From: Novacetimonas cocois | GTDB lineage: Bacteria; Pseudomonadota; Alphaproteobacteria; Acetobacterales; Acetobacteraceae | Direction: 5' to 3' | DNA length: 64,000 nucleotides | Assembly: GCF_003311635.1 (NCBI RefSeq) | Contig: NZ_QEXL01000004.1 | Span: 1 to 64,000, forward strand | Shown here: positions 55,451 to 64,000 of the stretch, piece by piece | Numbering within the stretch: position 1 is the first letter of the stretch | Layout of the letters: each line of letters starts with the position of its first letter | Translations under genes and position numbers: made by a program | The notes under the pieces: generated by a model | Databases searched by the model: none | Told to the model about the DNA's origin: nothing | Seen by the model: only the letters and a program-made list of their open reading frames with translations

Positions 55451-56131
55451 GTGCATATTCTTGTGGTGGAAGACGACCCGACGGTTCGCAACTTCGTGGC
55501 CAAGGGCCTGCGCGAGGCAGGCCACCTGACCGAACTGACAGACAATGGCAAGGACGGGCTGTTCCTGGCAGTCAGCGAGAAATTCGACCTCATCATCCTC
55601 GACCGGATGCTGCCGGGCGGGATTGACGGCCTGCGCCTGCTGGAGACGATCCGCGCGCAGAACAACACGACGCCCGTGCTGCTGCTGTCGGCGCTGGCGG
55701 ATGTGGATGACCGCGTGCAGGGACTGAAGGCCGGCGGCGACGATTACGTGACCAAGCCCTTCGCCTTCAGCGAACTCCTCGCCCGGGTGGAGGCGCTGGG
55801 CCGGCGCGGGCGCACCGAACAGGTGCCGCAGACCAAGCTGGTGGTCGCCGACCTTGAAATCGACCTGCTGTCGCGCACCGTGCGCCGGGCGGGACAGAAA
55901 ATCGACCTGCAGCCGCGTGAATTCCGCCTTCTGGAATATCTGACGCGCCATACGGGGCAGGTCGTGACGCGCACCATGCTGCTTGAAGGGGTGTGGGATT
56001 ACCATTTCGACCCGCAGACCAACGTGATCGACGTCCATGTCTCACGCCTGCGGCAGAAGGTGGACAAGCCGTTTGGCACGCCGCTGATCCATACCATCCG
56101 CAACGCGGGATACATGCTGCGTGCGGAATGA
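55451..56131 (+). CDS. OmpR/PhoB family response regulator
   Basis: A 226-residue regulator starting at GTG 55451. The receiver domain has the acidic pocket EDD (residues 7-9), phospho-acceptor Asp51 in IILDRMLPGG, Ser80 and Lys102 in DDYVTKPFAF. The C-terminal winged helix ends VIDVHVSRLRQKVD and IRNAGYML. The partner kinase starts 30 nt downstream. The upstream HtrA gene and downstream secreted proteins are candidate members of its regulon; this is inference. Confidence 0.95.
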   Translation: MHILVVEDDPTVRNFVAKGLREAGHLTELTDNGKDGLFLAVSEKFDLIILDRMLPGGIDGLRLLETIRAQNNTTPVLLLSALADVDDRVQGLKAGGDDYVTKPFAFSELLARVEALGRRGRTEQVPQTKLVVADLEIDLLSRTVRRAGQKIDLQPREFRLLEYLTRHTGQVVTRTMLLEGVWDYHFDPQTNVIDVHVSRLRQKVDKPFGTPLIHTIRNAGYMLRAE

Positions 56132-56161
56132 CGTGGCCCGGCGGGCGGGACATCGCCACCC

Positions 56162-57742
56162 GTGAAGGATCCCGCCCCCCTGCATGACACCGCGCCGTGC
56201 AGGCCGCGGCTGCGGGCGTTCCGCTCCGCCAGCCTGCGCTTTTCGCTGGCTTACGGGGTGCTGTTCGCGTTGTCGTCCATCCTGTTCATGTCCTTCATAT
56301 GGTGGGGGACAATCGGCTTCCTCGAACGTCAGGTCGAAACCGCGATCAACGCCGACGCCCGCGCGCTGGCCGAACGCTGGGTCATGGGGGGCGTGCCCAC
56401 GCTGGCCCTGACGATCGAGGACCGGCTGGAGCAGAACCTCGACGATGACGCGATCTACATGGTGATCGATCCGGAGGGGAATTACCTTGCGGGGAACGTG
56501 TCGTCATGGCCGGCGAAGGTGGAATATACCGACCGCTGGTACTCCCTGCCGGATACGCGCGCGGGGCTGCGCGGGCTTGCGGAACTGCATGCCTATCGCC
56601 TGCCGGGCACGGCGCAGACCCATACGGCGGGACAGCTGGATAGCGGATACAAGCTGCTGGTGGGGCGCGACATGCGCGCACGCAGCATCCTGCGCCGGCT
56701 GCTGACGGATTCGCTGTTATGGGCATGGGTGATGGTCACGCTGCTTGCCGTCAGCGGGGCGATGCTGGTCCACCGCATCTTCCGCCGCATGGTCAAGACG
56801 GTGGCGCGCACCACGTCGGCCATCGCCCACGGCGACCTGAACCGCCGCATGCCGCTGGTGGGCAACGGGGACGAGATGGACCAGGTGGCCGAGGCCATCA
56901 ACGAGATGCTCGACCGGATCGTGCGCCTGATGGACGGCGTGCGGGAGGTTTCCAATTCCATCGCCCATGACCTGCGCACCCCCATCACGCGCGCACGCAC
57001 GCAGCTGGAGGACGCGGCGCTGCATGCCCGCGACGCCGATGAACTGCGCGCGGCCATCGAACGCGCGGTCGGCAACCTCGACAACATCACCGCCGTGTTC
57101 GAGGCCCTGCTGCGCATCGCGCAGATCGAGACGGGGGCCCGCCGTTCCGCCTTTGCCACGTTCGACCTGCGGCCCGTCCTGTTCGATATCGCAGACCTGT
57201 ACGATGCCGTGGCCGAAACGCACGGCATCGGGCTGGAGCTGGACATGGATGACGTCCTGCCCTTTTACGGCGACCGTTCCCTGATCCAGCAGGCGGTGGC
57301 CAACCTGCTGGACAACGCCATCAAGTTTTCCCCCGAACATTCGACCGTCCGCCTTTCGGCCCATATCGCCCCCGTCGCCACGGGGCGCCTGGTCACGCCC
57401 GCGGGCGGCGCGATCCTGAAGGTGGAAATCCGTGACCAAGGAATCGGCATGACCGACGAGGACATGGAACGCGCCACCGAACGGTTCTTCCGCGCCGAAA
57501 AGGCCCGCAACACGCCAGGGTCCGGGCTGGGGCTGGCGATGGTGCGGGCCATCGTGCACCTGCATGGGGGGGAAATACAGCTCTCCCGCCAGCAGCCGGG
57601 TCTCGTGGTCCGGCTGCTCCTGCCGGTCGCGTCCTCCGCTCTGGCGGAATACGGATATGACCCGTTCGACGACGACATGCCAGACATGACACGAACTTCA
57701 CATTTCTCCCATCAGCACGACACCAACAGTGACGTATTATAG
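56162..57742 (+). CDS. membrane sensor histidine kinase
   Basis: A 526-residue kinase from GTG 56162. Two membrane segments (about 27-52 and 186-204) flank a periplasmic sensor of about 130 residues. HAMP follows, then HisKA with phospho-His269 in SNSIAHDLRTPITRAR, and the ATPase domain with N-box NLLDNAIKFSPEH, G1 DQGIGM and G2 GSGLGLAMVRAIVHLHGG. The sensor domain gives no ligand clue. The 3' end overlaps the 5' region of the next small gene, whose ATG is 4 nt after the TAG. Confidence 0.94.
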   Translation: MKDPAPLHDTAPCRPRLRAFRSASLRFSLAYGVLFALSSILFMSFIWWGTIGFLERQVETAINADARALAERWVMGGVPTLALTIEDRLEQNLDDDAIYMVIDPEGNYLAGNVSSWPAKVEYTDRWYSLPDTRAGLRGLAELHAYRLPGTAQTHTAGQLDSGYKLLVGRDMRARSILRRLLTDSLLWAWVMVTLLAVSGAMLVHRIFRRMVKTVARTTSAIAHGDLNRRMPLVGNGDEMDQVAEAINEMLDRIVRLMDGVREVSNSIAHDLRTPITRARTQLEDAALHARDADELRAAIERAVGNLDNITAVFEALLRIAQIETGARRSAFATFDLRPVLFDIADLYDAVAETHGIGLELDMDDVLPFYGDRSLIQQAVANLLDNAIKFSPEHSTVRLSAHIAPVATGRLVTPAGGAILKVEIRDQGIGMTDEDMERATERFFRAEKARNTPGSGLGLAMVRAIVHLHGGEIQLSRQQPGLVVRLLLPVASSALAEYGYDPFDDDMPDMTRTSHFSHQHDTNSDVL

Positions 57743-57746
57743 GCGC

Positions 57747-58076
57747 ATGAGCATGCAACCGGTCACGGTCCCCGCCTTTTTTGTGATGAGCCTCTGCCTG
57801 TGTGGCCATCCCGGGGCCGCCATGGCGGGCGACAATGTCGCCACCACCGGCGTCGCCCGCGCCAGCGGGGACAAGCCCGTCATCATCACCAGCGACACCC
57901 CTGCCTTCTGCAACCGCCTGATCGGCATCATCGATGCCTATGGCCCCGGACTGCCCCACGACATCGACGACCTGCGGGCGCAGGGCGCCGACCTGTGCCG
58001 GGAGGGACATGTGCGTTCGGGCATCATCAGGCTGCGCCGCGCGCTGGTCGAACTCAAGGAAACCACACATTCATGA
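57747..58076 (+). CDS. small secreted protein with a cysteine pair
   Basis: A 109-residue exported protein; the signal peptide ends AAMA at residue 27. The mature part holds exactly two cysteines, Cys55 and Cys84, able to form a disulfide, and a helical C-terminus (SGIIRLRRALVELKE). It starts 4 nt after the kinase stop and overlaps the SIMPL gene by ATGA, so it belongs to the two-component operon. No family recognised; possibly an accessory or sensor partner. Confidence 0.72.
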   Translation: MSMQPVTVPAFFVMSLCLCGHPGAAMAGDNVATTGVARASGDKPVIITSDTPAFCNRLIGIIDAYGPGLPHDIDDLRAQGADLCREGHVRSGIIRLRRALVELKETTHS

Positions 58077-58858
58077 CCGATGCCCTGTCCCCCGTGCGCG
58101 CGTCCCGGCAAAACCGGGCATGGCGACATGGCCCGCGTGGCCTTTTTTCCGTTCTTCTGATCGGGGCAGGCATGATGGGTACCGCCATGTCCGCCCATGC
58201 GGCCACCGCCACGACAGGTTCCGCCATGACGTCCGATGATACCAACACCAAGCTGATGCTGTCGGCCACCGGCACCGTGCATGCGCCCCCCGACAGGCTG
58301 ACGGCCGTCTTCTTTGCCGAATCCACCGCCCCCACCGCCGCAGGCGCACAGGGACAGGTCAATGCGCAGGTGGACAAGGCCATGACGACAATGCGGGCCA
58401 TCACGGGCCTGACCATCAGTGCGGAATCCTATTCAGTCCGCCATCAGGACGCCGACCCCCATGCCAGTCGCCCGGCGCAGTGGGTCGCGCGCCAGACCAT
58501 CCGTGTCAGCGCGACGGACGGCAGCATCCTGCTTCCGCTGCTGGGCCGCATCCAGTCGGAAGACCTTGCCCTGTCGCAGCTGGACTGGTCGCTGTCACGC
58601 GATCGCCGCACGGCGCTGGTGCAACAGGCGGAAGGGCTGGCGCTGCATGAACTCCAGCAGCGCGCCCACGCGGCGGCGGCGGCGCTGGGTCTGAAGATTG
58701 CGCGGATCGAGTCGGTCACGCTGAACGATCAGGAAATGCCGCGCCCGATGCCCATGATGATGATGGCCGCGCGATCGGCGGTCGCCGCCCCGCAGGCCCC
58801 CGCCGCCGATCAGGACGTCACGGCGCAGGCGGATGCAACCTTCGTGCTGCATCCGTAA
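58073..58858 (+). CDS. SIMPL (DUF541) domain periplasmic protein
   Basis: A 261-residue exported protein with a signal peptide ending AHAATA. The SIMPL fold is seen in LSATGTVHAPPDRLTAVFFAE, DKAMTTMRAITGLTISAESYSV, ARQTIRVSATDGSILLPLL and HELQQRAHAAAAALGLKIARIESVTL. DUF541 proteins are periplasmic and often stress-related, with no defined activity. It ends the operon and is followed by a bidirectional terminator. Confidence 0.88.
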   Translation: MTDALSPVRASRQNRAWRHGPRGLFSVLLIGAGMMGTAMSAHAATATTGSAMTSDDTNTKLMLSATGTVHAPPDRLTAVFFAESTAPTAAGAQGQVNAQVDKAMTTMRAITGLTISAESYSVRHQDADPHASRPAQWVARQTIRVSATDGSILLPLLGRIQSEDLALSQLDWSLSRDRRTALVQQAEGLALHELQQRAHAAAAALGLKIARIESVTLNDQEMPRPMPMMMMAARSAVAAPQAPAADQDVTAQADATFVLHP

Positions 58859-58870
58859 CCGGCGGGCATG

Positions 58871-58905
58871 AAAAAAGCCCGGGTCGGATGACCCGGGCTT
58901 TCGCA
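58871..58905. terminator. bidirectional terminator between the SIMPL gene and infC
   Basis: AAAGCCCGGGTC (58874-58885) pairs perfectly with GACCCGGGCTTT (58890-58901) around a 4-nt loop, with an A-run before and T-run after. It suits both convergent transcripts. Confidence 0.92.
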
Positions 58906-58931
58906 TGATCGGACCTGCCGCCAGACGCGTA

Positions 58932-59468
58932 TCAGCGCGGGGCGAGGACCATGATCATCTGGCGATTTTCGAGCTTGGGCATATGCTCGACCTTCGCGAT
59001 TTCGTCCATTTCATTGCGAACGCGCTCCAGAACCTTGATGCCCAGATCCTGATGCGCCATTTCGCGACCACGGAAACGCAGCGTTACCTTGACCTTGTCA
59101 CCTTCGCCAATGAAGCTCTTCATCGCCCGCATCTTCACCTGGTAGTCATTTTCGTCGATATTCGGACGAACCTTGACTTCCTTGATTTCGATGACTTTCT
59201 GCTTCTTGCGGGCTTCGTTGCGCTTCTTCTGCTGCTCGTACTTGAACTTCCCGTAATCGAGAATCTTCGCGACGGGCGGCTCGGCGTTCGGGCTGATTTC
59301 CAGCAGGTCGAGACCCGCTGCATACGCGCGCGCAAGGGCGTCACGCATCGGCATGATTCCCAGCATTTCGCCGTCTGCATCGATCAGGCGGACCTGCGGA
59401 ACGCGTATCTCCTCATTGACACGGGGCCCCTCTCGGTTCGGCGGAGTGGGCATCGGGGGTCTGGCTAT
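58932..59468 (-). CDS. infC: translation initiation factor IF-3
   Basis: IF-3 binds the 30S subunit and checks start-codon pairing. [34 protein letters not shown]-like [20 protein letters not shown], and the C-terminal [18 protein letters not shown] are diagnostic. The start is probably a rare ATA at 59466-59468: AGGAG at 59475-59479 abuts an ATG at 59472-59474 (no spacer) but lies six bases before the ATA. Non-AUG starts are the rule for infC and allow self-control. This gives 178 residues. It follows thrS, but rpmI and rplT do not follow it. Confidence 0.93.
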   Translation of the reverse strand: MARPPMPTPPNREGPRVNEEIRVPQVRLIDADGEMLGIMPMRDALARAYAAGLDLLEISPNAEPPVAKILDYGKFKYEQQKKRNEARKKQKVIEIKEVKVRPNIDENDYQVKMRAMKSFIGEGDKVKVTLRFRGREMAHQDLGIKVLERVRNEMDEIAKVEHMPKLENRQMIMVLAPR

Positions 59469-59479
59469 GGTCATCTCCT
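59466..59479 (-). promoter_or_regulatory. infC ribosome site with rare AUA start
   Basis: Read on the minus strand: AGGAG, ATGACC, then ATA. Six bases is a good spacing for the ATA and zero is unusable for the ATG, so the ATA is the likely initiation codon. Confidence 0.6.
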
Positions 59480-59865
59480 GTGACTGTGCATTCAGATATC
59501 GGCGTGATAACCGCCGGCGTCCCACGCCAAAATGCGCCCGAACCCGGACGGAAACGATGGCATGTGGCCCTGCGGACTCTGCTGATGTGGCAATATGTGG
59601 CGCAAACACAAGGGCCAGATCAAGTCCCGTGTGCAATAACCCGCACGGGGCCAGCCATGCGTGGCTTGCACGCAGCCCCCTGCCAGATGCAACCGGCGGA
59701 ATGTTTCAGGCGACCGATCCGTGAAACATTATGAAACGGTCCGTGGGAAACGCTTTTCCACAAGGCCCCGCACGAACGCCGCCTTTTGGAAAAGGCGGCG
59801 CCCGCAGACCTTTAACCGTCTGTTATCAGTCAGTTAGCCGGAAAACGCGTTGCGTCGGGGATGCC
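59475..59865. other. 391-nt region between thrS and infC
   Basis: It holds the infC leader and the end of thrS transcription. A perfect inverted repeat lies at 59777-59800. A weaker stem, CCCGTG with CACGGG, lies near 59625-59650. There is no reading frame resembling a protein, and I cannot assign a promoter with confidence. Confidence 0.55.
59777..59800. repeat. perfect 11-bp inverted repeat
   Basis: CGCCGCCTTTT (59777-59787), GG, AAAAGGCGGCG (59790-59800). It sits about 65 nt after the thrS stop. T-runs are inside the stem rather than after it, so it is not a textbook terminator; it resembles interspersed intergenic palindromes. I found no second copy in this window. Confidence 0.7.
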
Positions 59866-61788
59866 CTATCGCAGGTCCGGCGGGGTGGCCTCGTGCGCAA
59901 GGGCCGTCACCGCTTCGTCAAGGGACAGTATTTCCTGCGCCTTGCCGCCAAGGCGACGCAGGGCGACGGTCCGTTCCTCCGCCTCCTTGCGGCCGACCAC
60001 CAGAATGACGGGCACGCGCGCCAGGCTGTGTTCGCGAATCTTGGCGTTGATCTTCTCGTTGCGCACGTCGGCTTCCACCACAAGGCCCGCGGCCTGCAGC
60101 TTTTCCACCACCTCGCGGGCATAGGGTTCCGCGTCGGTGACGATGGAGGCGACGACGACCTGCACCGGAGCCAGCCACATCGGGAAACGCCCGGCATGCT
60201 GTTCGATCAGGATGCCAAGGAAACGTTCGAACGAACCAAGGATCGCGCGATGCAGCATGACGGGACGGTGCCGCGCACTGTCCTCGCCCACATAGGACGC
60301 ATCGAGCCGTTCAGGCAGCACGTAATCGACCTGCAGCGTCCCGCACTGCCAGTCGCGGCCGATGGCGTCACGCAGCACGAATTCCAGTTTCGGGCCATAG
60401 AACGCGCCTTCGCCCGGATTGTGCTCATAGGTCACGCCCGCCATGTCGCATGCGACCTTCAGCGCATTTTCCGCACGGTCCCACGTCGCGTCGTCACCGG
60501 AACGCTGTTCGGGACGGTCGGCGAATTTGACGCGGAAATGCTCGAACCCGAGGTCCTTGTACACCGATGAAAGCATCCGCACGAAACGTGCCGTCTCGTC
60601 CGCGATCTGGTCCTCGGTGCAGAAGATGTGGGCGTCATCCTGCGTAAAGCCGCGCACCCGCATGATCCCATGCAGCGCACCCGACGGCTCGTAACGGTGG
60701 CAGGCCCCGAATTCCGCCATGCGCAGCGGCAGTTCGCGATACGAACGCAGCCCGTGGCGGAAAATCTGCACATGGCACGGGCAGTTCATCGGCTTGAGCG
60801 CGAGGGTCTTGTCCTCGTCCTCCACCGTGGCGATGAACATGTGCTCGCGATACTTGTCCCAGTGGCCCGATGCCTCCCACAGGCCGCGATCGACCAGCTG
60901 GGGGGTGCGGACCTCCTGATATCCGTTGCGGTTCTGCGCGCGGCGCATGTAGTCCTGCAGCACCGAATACAGCCGCCAGCCCTTGGGGTGCCAGAAGATC
61001 TGGCCCACCGCCTCCTCCTGGATGTGGAACAGGTCCATCTCGCGCCCGATGCGGCGGTGGTCGCGGCGCTCGGCCTCCTCAAGCTGGTGGAGGTGCGCGT
61101 CGAGTTCCTTCTGGTCGCGCCATGCCGTGCCATAGATGCGCGTCAGCATGGGGTTGCGATGGTCGCCGCGCCAATACGCCCCGGCCACCTTCATCAGGCG
61201 GAACGCCTTGCCGATGTCGCCCGTGGTACGCAGGTGCGGCCCACGGCATAGATCCAGCCATTCCCCCTGGCGGTAGATGGAGATCTCCTCATCCGCGGGC
61301 AGATCGCGGATCAGTTCGGCCTTGAAACGCTCGCCCCGGTCCTCGAAAAAGCAGATCGCTTCCTCGCGCGGCCATGTCTCCCGCGTGAAGGGGGTGTTCG
61401 CGTCGATGATTTCGCGCATCCGTGCCTCGATGCGGGGGAAATCCTCCGGCGTGAAGGGCTCGTTGCGATAGAAATCGTAATAGAAGCCGTTTTCGATCGA
61501 CGGGCCGATCGTGACCTGCGTTCCCGGCCACAGCGACTGCACCGCCTCGGCCAGCACGTGGGCGGCGTCGTGGCGGATCATCTCCAGCGACTCGGTATCC
61601 TTGCGGGTGATGAAACGGACGCGCGCGTCGTGGTCGATGCTGCGGCCGATATCCATCAGGCGGCCATCCACCTCCATCGCAAGGGCCGCGCGCGCAAGGC
61701 CCGCGCCAATGGACTGCGCCACCGTAGTGCCCGTCACCGCCCCGTCAAAGCGGCGTACGGATCCGTCAGGCAGGGTGATGGCAGGCAT
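59866..61788 (-). CDS. thrS: threonyl-tRNA synthetase
   Basis: A 640-residue class-II synthetase. The N-terminal TGS domain ([17 protein letters not shown]) is followed by the editing domain ([17 protein letters not shown]), the catalytic core with motif 2 [15 protein letters not shown] and the zinc-binding [10 protein letters not shown], and the anticodon domain with WLAPVQVVV and [18 protein letters not shown]. Length is standard. It lies 41 nt after a glycosyltransferase gene and upstream of infC, the usual thrS-infC order. Confidence 0.97.
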   Translation of the reverse strand: MPAITLPDGSVRRFDGAVTGTTVAQSIGAGLARAALAMEVDGRLMDIGRSIDHDARVRFITRKDTESLEMIRHDAAHVLAEAVQSLWPGTQVTIGPSIENGFYYDFYRNEPFTPEDFPRIEARMREIIDANTPFTRETWPREEAICFFEDRGERFKAELIRDLPADEEISIYRQGEWLDLCRGPHLRTTGDIGKAFRLMKVAGAYWRGDHRNPMLTRIYGTAWRDQKELDAHLHQLEEAERRDHRRIGREMDLFHIQEEAVGQIFWHPKGWRLYSVLQDYMRRAQNRNGYQEVRTPQLVDRGLWEASGHWDKYREHMFIATVEDEDKTLALKPMNCPCHVQIFRHGLRSYRELPLRMAEFGACHRYEPSGALHGIMRVRGFTQDDAHIFCTEDQIADETARFVRMLSSVYKDLGFEHFRVKFADRPEQRSGDDATWDRAENALKVACDMAGVTYEHNPGEGAFYGPKLEFVLRDAIGRDWQCGTLQVDYVLPERLDASYVGEDSARHRPVMLHRAILGSFERFLGILIEQHAGRFPMWLAPVQVVVASIVTDAEPYAREVVEKLQAAGLVVEADVRNEKINAKIREHSLARVPVILVVGRKEAEERTVALRRLGGKAQEILSLDEAVTALAHEATPPDLR

Positions 61789-61829
61789 GTTCTGGTGCTC
61801 CGAAAAAAATATGTCACGCTGTAATGGCG

Positions 61830-62732
61830 TCAGCCGAGCGCGGCTGCAACCCTGTCGATGTGCAAAGTGGCCAGATCATGCGCCCGCAGCACCCGCACCT
61901 GTCCCGGACCGCGCCCCATCGGCGCGCTCAGCGCGGGGTCGCCCGCATGCGAAAACAGCACGACACAGGGCGCGCCCATCGCGGCGGCAAGGTGCATGGG
62001 CCCGGTATCGTTTCCCACCGCAACCGCGGCCCGCGCGGCGATCCCGCCCAGTTCCAGCAGGCTGGTGCGCCCCGTCAGGTCCAGCGTCGCGTCGCATGCG
62101 GCGGAAATGGCGGCCGCCAGCGGCGCGTCCGCCCCGCCGCCGACGACGACCGGCCGCAGTCCCCGTGCCCACAGCCGCGACGCAAGGCCCGCGAAACGTT
62201 CGACGGGCCAGCGCTTGACGGGATGGCGGGGCGACGTGCCGGGCACCAGCAGCGCATAGGGTCCGGGCAGGTGCGGCCCATGCGCCGCAAGCCACGACAG
62301 GTCCGGCTCCGGCACCTCCGCGATGCCGGCACGGCGCAGCTGGTCGCGCTGGCGGGCGCGGTTGTGCATGGCCTGACGCTGCGGATTGTCGTGGCGGGCG
62401 CGGGCGCCACGGGCGATGCCCGACCACGCATCATGCCCCGAAAGATGGAAATACCGCGTCGTCCGCCGCGACGTCTGAAGGTCGTAGATGAAATCGTACC
62501 GGCGCAGCAGCCCGCGCATCGCCATGACCGCGCGCAGGTTATGCCACGGCGCGCGGGGATCGACCTCCACATGGTCGAACCACGGTGATGCCCGGGCGAG
62601 TTCCACGAACGGCGCGGTCGTCAGCAGGGTGACGCTGTCATGGCGGTGATGTTCGCGAATGGCCGCGAAAGGCGCGAAGGACTGGACGAAATCACCCAGC
62701 GCGCTCAGGCGGATGACAAGGATACGCTGCAT
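61830..62732 (-). CDS. glycosyltransferase family 9 (heptosyltransferase-like)
   Basis: A 300-residue GT-B fold enzyme of the ADP-heptose:LPS heptosyltransferase family, working on lipopolysaccharide core at the inner face of the membrane. [18 protein letters not shown] at the N-terminus, [21 protein letters not shown] in the middle (phosphate and nucleotide site) and [22 protein letters not shown] near the end are diagnostic. The ATG at 62732 gives the family N-terminus; the frame upstream is not family-like. The exact acceptor is unknown. Confidence 0.92.
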   Translation of the reverse strand: MQRILVIRLSALGDFVQSFAPFAAIREHHRHDSVTLLTTAPFVELARASPWFDHVEVDPRAPWHNLRAVMAMRGLLRRYDFIYDLQTSRRTTRYFHLSGHDAWSGIARGARARHDNPQRQAMHNRARQRDQLRRAGIAEVPEPDLSWLAAHGPHLPGPYALLVPGTSPRHPVKRWPVERFAGLASRLWARGLRPVVVGGGADAPLAAAISAACDATLDLTGRTSLLELGGIAARAAVAVGNDTGPMHLAAAMGAPCVVLFSHAGDPALSAPMGRGPGQVRVLRAHDLATLHIDRVAAALG

Positions 62733-62790
62733 GCCGGTACCTATCGCCCCATTCTCCGGCCCGCACAACCCGAAGGCCGCCCGACTTCCA

Positions 62791-63879
62791 TCAGGGTGCG
62801 GCCGGGTCGGCCTCCAGCAGCGAAAGGTCCTGCCGGGCGAGGTCCGCCTCATGCGAATCGGGCGCCAGCGCGATCACCTCCTGCCAGTTGGCGCGCGCTT
62901 CCTCCAGCTTGCCCTCACGTTCATTGAGAATGCCGCATTCCAGCGCGGCGGCCACATTGTGGGGCGATTGCCGCAGGGCGCTGGCGATATCGGCGGCGGC
63001 AAGGTCGATATGGCCGAGTTCGCGGTTGGCGGCCGCGCGCGTCACCAGCGCATCGACCCGCAGCGTGGCATCGTCCGGCAGCGGCGTCAGGTCGGATATC
63101 GCCTGCTGCGCCATGCCCATGTTCACCGAAATGCGGGCATGGATCACATGCAGCGTCATGTCGCCCGGATCAAGCCGCAGGCCATAGGCCGCGCTGTCGA
63201 GGGCCTGTCGCGGGCTGTCGTTCGCCTGCCATGCCCGCGCGGCCTCCTCCGCCACATGGGCGCGGCGACGCAGGGAGTCGGGCGTGTCATGGGCGATGTC
63301 ATCCACCGGGGCGGCGGGCGTGGCCTGCCTTTCCCTTGCGGTCGGGAAGGGAACCTTTCCCTGATTCGCGGGCTCCCCAAGGGGCCAGTGCGCGACATGC
63401 GACAGGCGGTCCAGCGTCCCCGCCGCGTCGCCCACGTCGCCCAGCGCCATTTCCGCCAGCGCGCCGCAGTACTGTGCCTCCGCGCCGCCGCCATGTTCCT
63501 GCCAGTCCTCGGCGTAATCGCGGGTGCCGTCGGGATCGTCCGACAGGTGCGACTGGCACGTGGAAAAGGAAAATCCGCGCCCCTCCGCGCCTGTCGCGCC
63601 GCCCTGCCCCGCTGCAACCGGGGCGGCGGGATGAAGGGCCGTCCCGTCCTGGCGCGCATGCGTGGCGCCGCTTTCATCCGGGGTATCGCGCGCCACGGTG
63701 GTCGCGCGCGCGGCGATCGCGGCAGTGCCTGCCGACTCCAGCGCCACGACGATCATTCCCAGTTGCATGGCACGCATGCACAGCCCGGGCCAGCGCATGG
63801 CGGACGCGCCGTGAAACGCGGAACGCCGGGCGGAAAACCGGATGCAGGCCGACGGAAACATGCATGGAAAAGTTATCAT
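62791..63879 (-). CDS. secreted TPR-repeat protein
   Basis: A 362-residue exported protein. The N-terminus has a hydrophobic stretch that may be a signal or anchor (MRAMQLGMIVVALE), followed by a low-complexity linker and a tandem tetratricopeptide region: GDAAGTLDRLSHVAHWPLGE, ALDSAAYGLRLDPGDMTLHV, AQQAISDLTPLPDDATLRV, LAAADIASALRQSPHNVAAA and LEEARANWQEVIALAPDS. TPRs mediate protein contacts; the partner is unknown. It lies 58 nt before the GT9 gene on the same strand. The start is uncertain, since later ATGs exist. Confidence 0.8.
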   Translation of the reverse strand: MITFPCMFPSACIRFSARRSAFHGASAMRWPGLCMRAMQLGMIVVALESAGTAAIAARATTVARDTPDESGATHARQDGTALHPAAPVAAGQGGATGAEGRGFSFSTCQSHLSDDPDGTRDYAEDWQEHGGGAEAQYCGALAEMALGDVGDAAGTLDRLSHVAHWPLGEPANQGKVPFPTARERQATPAAPVDDIAHDTPDSLRRRAHVAEEAARAWQANDSPRQALDSAAYGLRLDPGDMTLHVIHARISVNMGMAQQAISDLTPLPDDATLRVDALVTRAAANRELGHIDLAAADIASALRQSPHNVAAALECGILNEREGKLEEARANWQEVIALAPDSHEADLARQDLSLLEADPAAP

Positions 63880-64000
63880 AATGATTCCTTCGTCCTCCCC
63901 TGCCCGGCCAACGTCAAGTACCTACACGCGATGATACCCCAACATGTTGCAACAGGCGGTGCAGAACTGTCGCTTACGTGATACATATTCCGAAATGGAA

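Noticed and set aside
63880-64000. A gene at the right edge
   Set aside because: Only the upstream region of the TPR gene is visible; no frame, RNA or clear promoter can be supported.

Overview
The window is a gene-dense, high-GC chromosomal segment from an alphaproteobacterium, most likely of the Acetobacteraceae (Gluconacetobacter/Komagataeibacter neighbourhood). This is inferred from protein style, from a UbiM-type ubiquinone hydroxylase, from the order pyrB-pyrC-plsY-dprA-topA-rnr, and from ribF-ileS-lspA. I see no rRNA, tRNA, CRISPR array, insertion sequence or prophage. Base and codon use look even throughout, so this is core genome rather than an island.

Layout. 0.1-2.0 kb (minus): ubiM and a YdjA-type nitroreductase. 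2.4-6.9 kb (plus): histidine operon hisB-hisH-[GNAT+hisA]-hisF-hisE, then a HIT protein; the acetyltransferase and HisA lie in one uninterrupted reading frame. 6.9-8.8 kb: an ABC exporter half-transporter (minus). 9-12 kb: nth (plus) and comEC (minus), the latter with a coding 15-bp tandem repeat. 12-24.8 kb (plus): gltX, pyrB, a dihydroorotase homologue lacking its metal-binding HxH motif (PyrX-like), plsY, dprA, topA, rnr, an S41 protease and a DUF1491 protein, many with ATGA start/stop overlaps. 25-29.3 kb: OmpA-family porin, cysK with a divergent Rrf2 regulator, and two secreted proteins of unknown function.

29.5-31.5 kb: parE (plus). 31.7-36 kb (minus): a solitary nuoM, mutL and a DUF3035 lipoprotein. 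36-42.5 kb (minus): lspA, ileS, ribF and the methionine-salvage genes mtnC, mtnD, mtnB. 42.5-44.3 kb (minus): tatA, a CHAP-domain lipoprotein and recX. 44.6-49.2 kb (plus): argD, argF, a small acidic protein, hslO (Hsp33) and a lipoprotein. 49.2-51.3 kb: dsbD (minus). 51.4-54 kb: hrpB helicase (plus). 54.1-58.9 kb (plus): an HtrA protease, an OmpR-type regulator, its histidine kinase and two secreted proteins (one SIMPL-domain), which looks like an envelope-stress locus. 58.9-63.9 kb (minus): a TPR protein, a GT9 glycosyltransferase, thrS and infC, whose best-placed start codon is a rare AUA.

The most notable points are the GNAT-HisA continuous frame, the catalytically crippled DHOase beside pyrB, the orphan nuoM with intact proton-channel residues, the comEC pentapeptide minisatellite with a start-codon problem, the probable AUA start of infC, and stem-loops ahead of hisB and argD. 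No wholly new system is evident; most of the window is conserved housekeeping DNA.
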